From UBA6168 sp041163745 (GTDB lineage: Bacteria > Bacteroidota > Bacteroidia > Chitinophagales > Saprospiraceae): 64,000 bases of DNA. Numbering within the stretch: the first letter of the stretch is position 1; each line of letters begins with the position of its first letter. Under the pieces are notes generated by a model, which saw only the letters and a list, made by a program, of their open reading frames with translations, searched no databases and was not told the origin of the DNA. The translations under genes and the position numbers were made by a program. Of the stretch, positions 60,906 to 64,000 are shown piece by piece. The stretch is taken from positions 62,001 to 126,000 of the forward strand of contig JBEAQU010000078.1 of assembly GCA_041163745.1 (NCBI GenBank), given 5' to 3'.

Positions 60906-63338
60906 TTACAGCTTGACCAGGCGGGTACGCAGGGCACCCGTCCCGTCCGACACCACCAGATCGTACATACCTGGCCGGAGACCCGCCAGATCCAGGCTCA
61001 CAACCAAGCGCTGCCCTGACTTGTCCGGCTCCCAGTCACGGATCAAACGGCCGGTCAGGTCGTAACAAGCCAGGTGAAGACGCCCTGTCCACTCATTGGA
61101 GAGTTGGGCGGAGACTTGCCGACCCACCGCCGGATTCGGCCATACCTGCCATTCATCGGTGGCCAGCAATACCTTCTCCCGCACCTTCACGACATCCTGG
61201 TTCTCATAGGCTCCCATATCCACCCCGTTTATCCGGGGGTTACCGTCCAGATCGGTGGCCGGTGCACCGTCGTCGACGCCTGCATCTATACATATGCTGC
61301 CGAGCTGTAGCCGGTAATCGAAATCATCGGGATCCACGAACGAAGGATCTTCCAGCTGGATGTCCTTCGGATGCAACAGATAGGCTTCCAGGGAGGTGTC
61401 GTCCGACAGGTTGCCTCCTGTGGAGACCAGGTTCGGGAAGCCGTCTTCGACCGCATAGTTGATGGCGCCATCCTGCCGGAAGATGCAGTTTTGGATACGC
61501 ATGTTGGAGGTAGCCTCCGACTGTCCGGTCCAATTGGCGATACCGGCGGCAAGTTCGCCGAAATTATCGGCGAACGTGACGTTGTGAATGACCACCTCCA
61601 CGTGGTTGGAATCGGTGGTATTGTTGGAGATAGCGCCACCTGTTCCGATGTCGCCGGCAAAGTTGCTGAAAAACAAGCTGCTTGTGATGACAGCATCACA
61701 ATCGGTCATGTTGACGGCTCCTCCTTGTGCGGGTGCGATGTTGAAACCGAACATGCTGTTGCTGAGTTCCAGCAGACCGATGTCATCGTCACCGTTCTCG
61801 GCGACGCTGATGGCCCCCCCGACGCCGCCGATGGTCTCGTTGGCCCAGAACTGGGAATTATCCACCGAAACGACGGAACTACTGGTGCTGGCACCGGAAA
61901 ATATCGCGCCGCCACTGCTGTTGGCATTGTTGGATGAAAATTCGGAATTGGTGACAATCAGGGTGGTGGAATCATTTTGCAAGGCTATCGCCCCTCCGGC
62001 CGAATTGAGGGAGACATTTCCGCTGAAGGTACACCCGTCGATGGTCACGATGGCCTTGAAACCACAGTTCATGGCCCCGCCCAGGTTGGTGGTGGTGTTT
62101 TCCTCGTACTGGCAGTCCTGGAGGATATAGCTACCGGCCCCATAGCAGGTATGTGCGCCACCCCAGCCGCCGGAGGTGCCGCCCCGGAAGGTGCACCCTT
62201 GATAGACCACCTGGTCTCCATCGGTATCATTGCGGATCTGTCCGCCGGAACCGGTGGCCGTATTCCCTTCGAAAACACAATTCTGCAGGGTATAGCTTCC
62301 GTTCCGATTACGGAATGCGCCGCCGATACCCCCGCTGGTGCTGTTTTCCCGGAAGATACAGCTGCTGAGGACGAAATTGGAGGGATCGCTGCCCGGCACA
62401 TCGGTCGCATCGTAATAGACGGCGCCGGAGTTGACGGCGACGTTGCCCTGGAACAGGCAATCTGTCAGCTGTACGTTCGTTCCGTTGAAATTGTAGAAAG
62501 CGGCACCAGCCCCGTCCACGTTGACATTGAAGGTGAACTGACAAGCGTCCACGGTCACGTTGTCAGAGCCCAACACGTACAAGGTGCCCCGAGTCGACTG
62601 GTTGTCGTCAAAGGTACACCCTTCCACCGTCACATTCGCGGAATAATTGACCAGGATGCCTGCGCTCTGGGAAGTGGCGTAATTCTGTCTGAAAGTACAG
62701 TCGGCGACAGTAGAACCGGCCGCACCGCCGTTGAGCATCATACAGGCACCCGAGCGGCCGAAATTGTTGTAGAACTCACAGTTCCGTACGTCTACCGGCT
62801 GCAGGGCGTATATGCCCCCGCCACTTCGAAAATTCCCGGCCACCGTCGAGACATTGCTGGTGTGCCCCCCGATGATGTGGAATCCGTCGATTCGGACCAA
62901 CCCGCCCGCCAGACTGTCCACATAGATCACGTGCTGTACGTTGTCACTTTTGTTGGCGGAAAAATTCTCCGCCAGGTCATCCCCGTTGATATCACCGCTG
63001 AGGATGGTGGGATTGGCGGCCGGATTCCGTTGGTCGACGCTGGTCTCGTTACCCGTGAACCCGCCATACAGGCTGACGGGTTGCGATACGAGAAAAGTGG
63101 CGGAGGAATCGGCTCCGACATCTCCGGGTTTGTAGGTGCCGGCGGCCACCCATATTTCACCCCCTGTCGTATTGGCGAGCGCCACGGCAAGATCGGCATA
63201 GGCATGTTGCCAGGAACTGCCGTCATTGTTACCGGTCGCTCCGGCGCGGACAAAGGTTTGTGCGGAAAGATCGGCCGGGCTGCCGATGGTCATCCATAAC
63301 AGCCCTGAGACCAGGATGCGGTAATTGATTTTCTGCAT
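60906..63338 (-). CDS. Secreted beta-helix protein with T9SS sorting domain
   Basis: This 810-residue protein has a signal peptide (YRILVSGLLWMTIGSPADLSAQ) and a long right-handed beta-helix, with many short repeats such as NCVFEGN, VTVEGCTFDDN and IVTNSEFSSNN. Near the C-terminal end of the helix is a choice-of-anchor-type segment (DFDYRLQLGSICIDAGVDDG). The last 80 residues, starting VWPNPAVG, form a T9SS type A sorting domain. It is likely surface-exposed and could bind or cut polysaccharide; no catalytic residue can be assigned. The start at 63338 begins the signal peptide, so the longer frame at 63395 is rejected. Confidence 0.9.
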   Translation of the reverse strand: MQKINYRILVSGLLWMTIGSPADLSAQTFVRAGATGNNDGSSWQHAYADLAVALANTTGGEIWVAAGTYKPGDVGADSSATFLVSQPVSLYGGFTGNETSVDQRNPAANPTILSGDINGDDLAENFSANKSDNVQHVIYVDSLAGGLVRIDGFHIIGGHTSNVSTVAGNFRSGGGIYALQPVDVRNCEFYNNFGRSGACMMLNGGAAGSTVADCTFRQNYATSQSAGILVNYSANVTVEGCTFDDNQSTRGTLYVLGSDNVTVDACQFTFNVNVDGAGAAFYNFNGTNVQLTDCLFQGNVAVNSGAVYYDATDVPGSDPSNFVLSSCIFRENSTSGGIGGAFRNRNGSYTLQNCVFEGNTATGSGGQIRNDTDGDQVVYQGCTFRGGTSGGWGGAHTCYGAGSYILQDCQYEENTTTNLGGAMNCGFKAIVTIDGCTFSGNVSLNSAGGAIALQNDSTTLIVTNSEFSSNNANSSGGAIFSGASTSSSVVSVDNSQFWANETIGGVGGAISVAENGDDDIGLLELSNSMFGFNIAPAQGGAVNMTDCDAVITSSLFFSNFAGDIGTGGAISNNTTDSNHVEVVIHNVTFADNFGELAAGIANWTGQSEATSNMRIQNCIFRQDGAINYAVEDGFPNLVSTGGNLSDDTSLEAYLLHPKDIQLEDPSFVDPDDFDYRLQLGSICIDAGVDDGAPATDLDGNPRINGVDMGAYENQDVVKVREKVLLATDEWQVWPNPAVGRQVSAQLSNEWTGRLHLACYDLTGRLIRDWEPDKSGQRLVVSLDLAGLRPGMYDLVVSDGTGALRTRLVKL

Positions 63339-63363
63339 GTCGGTTGGTGTTGTCCATTTTGCA

Positions 63364-63396
63364 GAAATGTAAGCATATTTCTTCAAATCCAACAAA
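63364..63396 (-). promoter_or_regulatory. Promoter of the beta-helix cargo gene
   Basis: TTTG (63393-63396) is followed after 21 bp by TACATTTC (63364-63371), one base off the -7 consensus TAnnTTTG. It lies about 26 bp upstream of the start codon, so the leader would be very short. Confidence 0.4.
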
Positions 63397-63465
63397 CAAA
63401 GAATTTTTCACCTTTGCAATTTCGACCAACCAACGATATTTCCGGTATATACCACCAATTACCAT

Positions 63466-63508
63466 ATATAAAAAGCGCCCGGTGACACCATAAAGGCATC
63501 ACCGGGCG
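63466..63508 (-). terminator. Terminator after rpsA
   Basis: CGCCCGGTGA and TCACCGGGCG (63476-63485, 63499-63508) form a 10-bp stem; on the minus strand CTTTTTATATA follows. It ends the rpsA transcript. Confidence 0.85.
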
Positions 63509-63547
63509 TTGTTTCACAGCTACACCGGCCCAAGGCCAGGCAACGCG

Positions 63548-64000
63548 TCACTCGGTAGGTTGGTCCTCACTGTTCTCGGAAAATTGTTCCTTGATCTGGC
63601 TGAATACATCGAGATCGCCCAAGGTGGACCGCTCGATGGTCGTCTGCTGTTTCTTGACAATCTGCGTGACTTCCTCCCGCTCCTTGTCTTTTTCCTTTTT
63701 CACCAGGTCGTCTGCCTCCCGACGTACATCATCGAGATAACGGGTGTGGGACAACAGCAGCCGCTTGTCATCGCGGTTGAACTCAATCACCTTGAAAATG
63801 AGTATGTCATCCACCTCTGCAACGGTGTTGTCCTCCTTTTTCAAGTGCTTGATGGGAGCGAAAGCCTCCAGGCCGTGCGGCAGCTGTACGATGGCTCCGC
63901 GGTCATCCCGGCGCACAACCGTGCCTTCGTGGTAGGATCCGACCGGAAAAACGTTTTCGAAAGTATCCCACGGATTCTCCTCCACCTGCTTATGACCAAG
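63548..64000 (-). CDS. rpsA: 30S ribosomal protein S1, C-terminal part (5' end outside window)
   Basis: The frame is open to the window edge, so the N-terminal S1 repeats are missing. The visible 150 residues begin with LGHKQVEENPWDTF, typical of S1 just before its last repeat. A full OB-fold S1 repeat follows (GSYHEGTVVRRDDRGAIVQLPHGLEAFAP to FKVIEFNRDDKRLLLSHTRY), then a charged tail. S1 binds mRNA on the small ribosomal subunit. A GTG at 63985 is internal and is not the real start. Confidence 0.93.
   Translation of the reverse strand, partial: LGHKQVEENPWDTFENVFPVGSYHEGTVVRRDDRGAIVQLPHGLEAFAPIKHLKKEDNTVAEVDDILIFKVIEFNRDDKRLLLSHTRYLDDVRREADDLVKKEKDKEREEVTQIVKKQQTTIERSTLGDLDVFSQIKEQFSENSEDQPTE

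Overview
The window looks like one chromosomal segment of a GC-rich member of the Bacteroidota, possibly Saprospirales or a similar lineage (the rank is inference). The evidence: a complete SusC/SusD outer-membrane uptake pair, three secreted proteins ending in a type IX secretion (T9SS) sorting domain, SprB-like repeats, many lipoproteins, a YbeY with the variant metal motif usual in this phylum, and promoters of the Bacteroidota form TTG...TAnnTTTG. No rRNA, CRISPR array, prophage, insertion sequence or integrated element was seen. Most of the window is ordinary core genome.

Layout. 0-5.8 kb: the end of a membrane protein, then a minus-strand block (TonB-C protein, Rieske oxygenase, ybeY, RsbW-like anti-sigma factor, BatA-like VWA protein, TIGR01777 epimerase). 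6-10.5 kb: a peptide-type ABC importer with lipoprotein and two permeases but no ATPase. 10.6-18.6 kb: a tiny lipoprotein, a TlpA-type lipoprotein ending at a very clear terminator, then a minus-strand run of M16 peptidase, TlpA thioredoxin and a GCS2-CBS fusion. 19-26 kb: a secreted six-hairpin glycosidase-like protein, a DUF2911 protein, a sugar nucleotidyltransferase, an AHSA1 protein and an FG-GAP/UnbV T9SS cargo. 26-32 kb: susC-susD-lipoprotein operon. 32-36.5 kb: pdxJ, a CPBP protease, a sodium:solute symporter and truA. 36.6-40.7 kb: the conserved protein-quality block clpX-clpP-tig with tRNA-Leu(TAG) just upstream. 41-44.4 kb: relA/spoT overlapping a membrane glycosyltransferase. 44.5-51.2 kb: acyl-CoA carboxylase beta subunit, bifunctional nuclease, rlmB, acyl-CoA dehydrogenase, VanY-like peptidase. 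51.5-58 kb: a 1.6-kilo-residue secreted metalloprotease and xerD overlapping mazG. 58-64 kb: a gene-poor stretch, htpG, a beta-helix T9SS cargo and the 3' part of rpsA.

How genes work together: trigger factor, ClpP and ClpX form a folding and degradation set, with HtpG nearby. SusC/SusD plus lipoprotein should form an outer-membrane importer powered by TonB. The SBP and two permeases need ATPases encoded elsewhere. The acyl-CoA dehydrogenase and the carboxylase beta subunit point to fatty-acid or branched-chain acyl-CoA metabolism.

No clearly undescribed multi-gene system was found. The best leads are paired palindromes around the acyl-CoA dehydrogenase promoter, nested inverted repeats upstream of the GCS2-CBS gene, the gene-poor region with a two-part hairpin after mazG, an 18-bp palindrome before truA, and an isolated RsbW-like factor with its own promoter and leader hairpin. 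All promoter and hairpin calls were made by eye.
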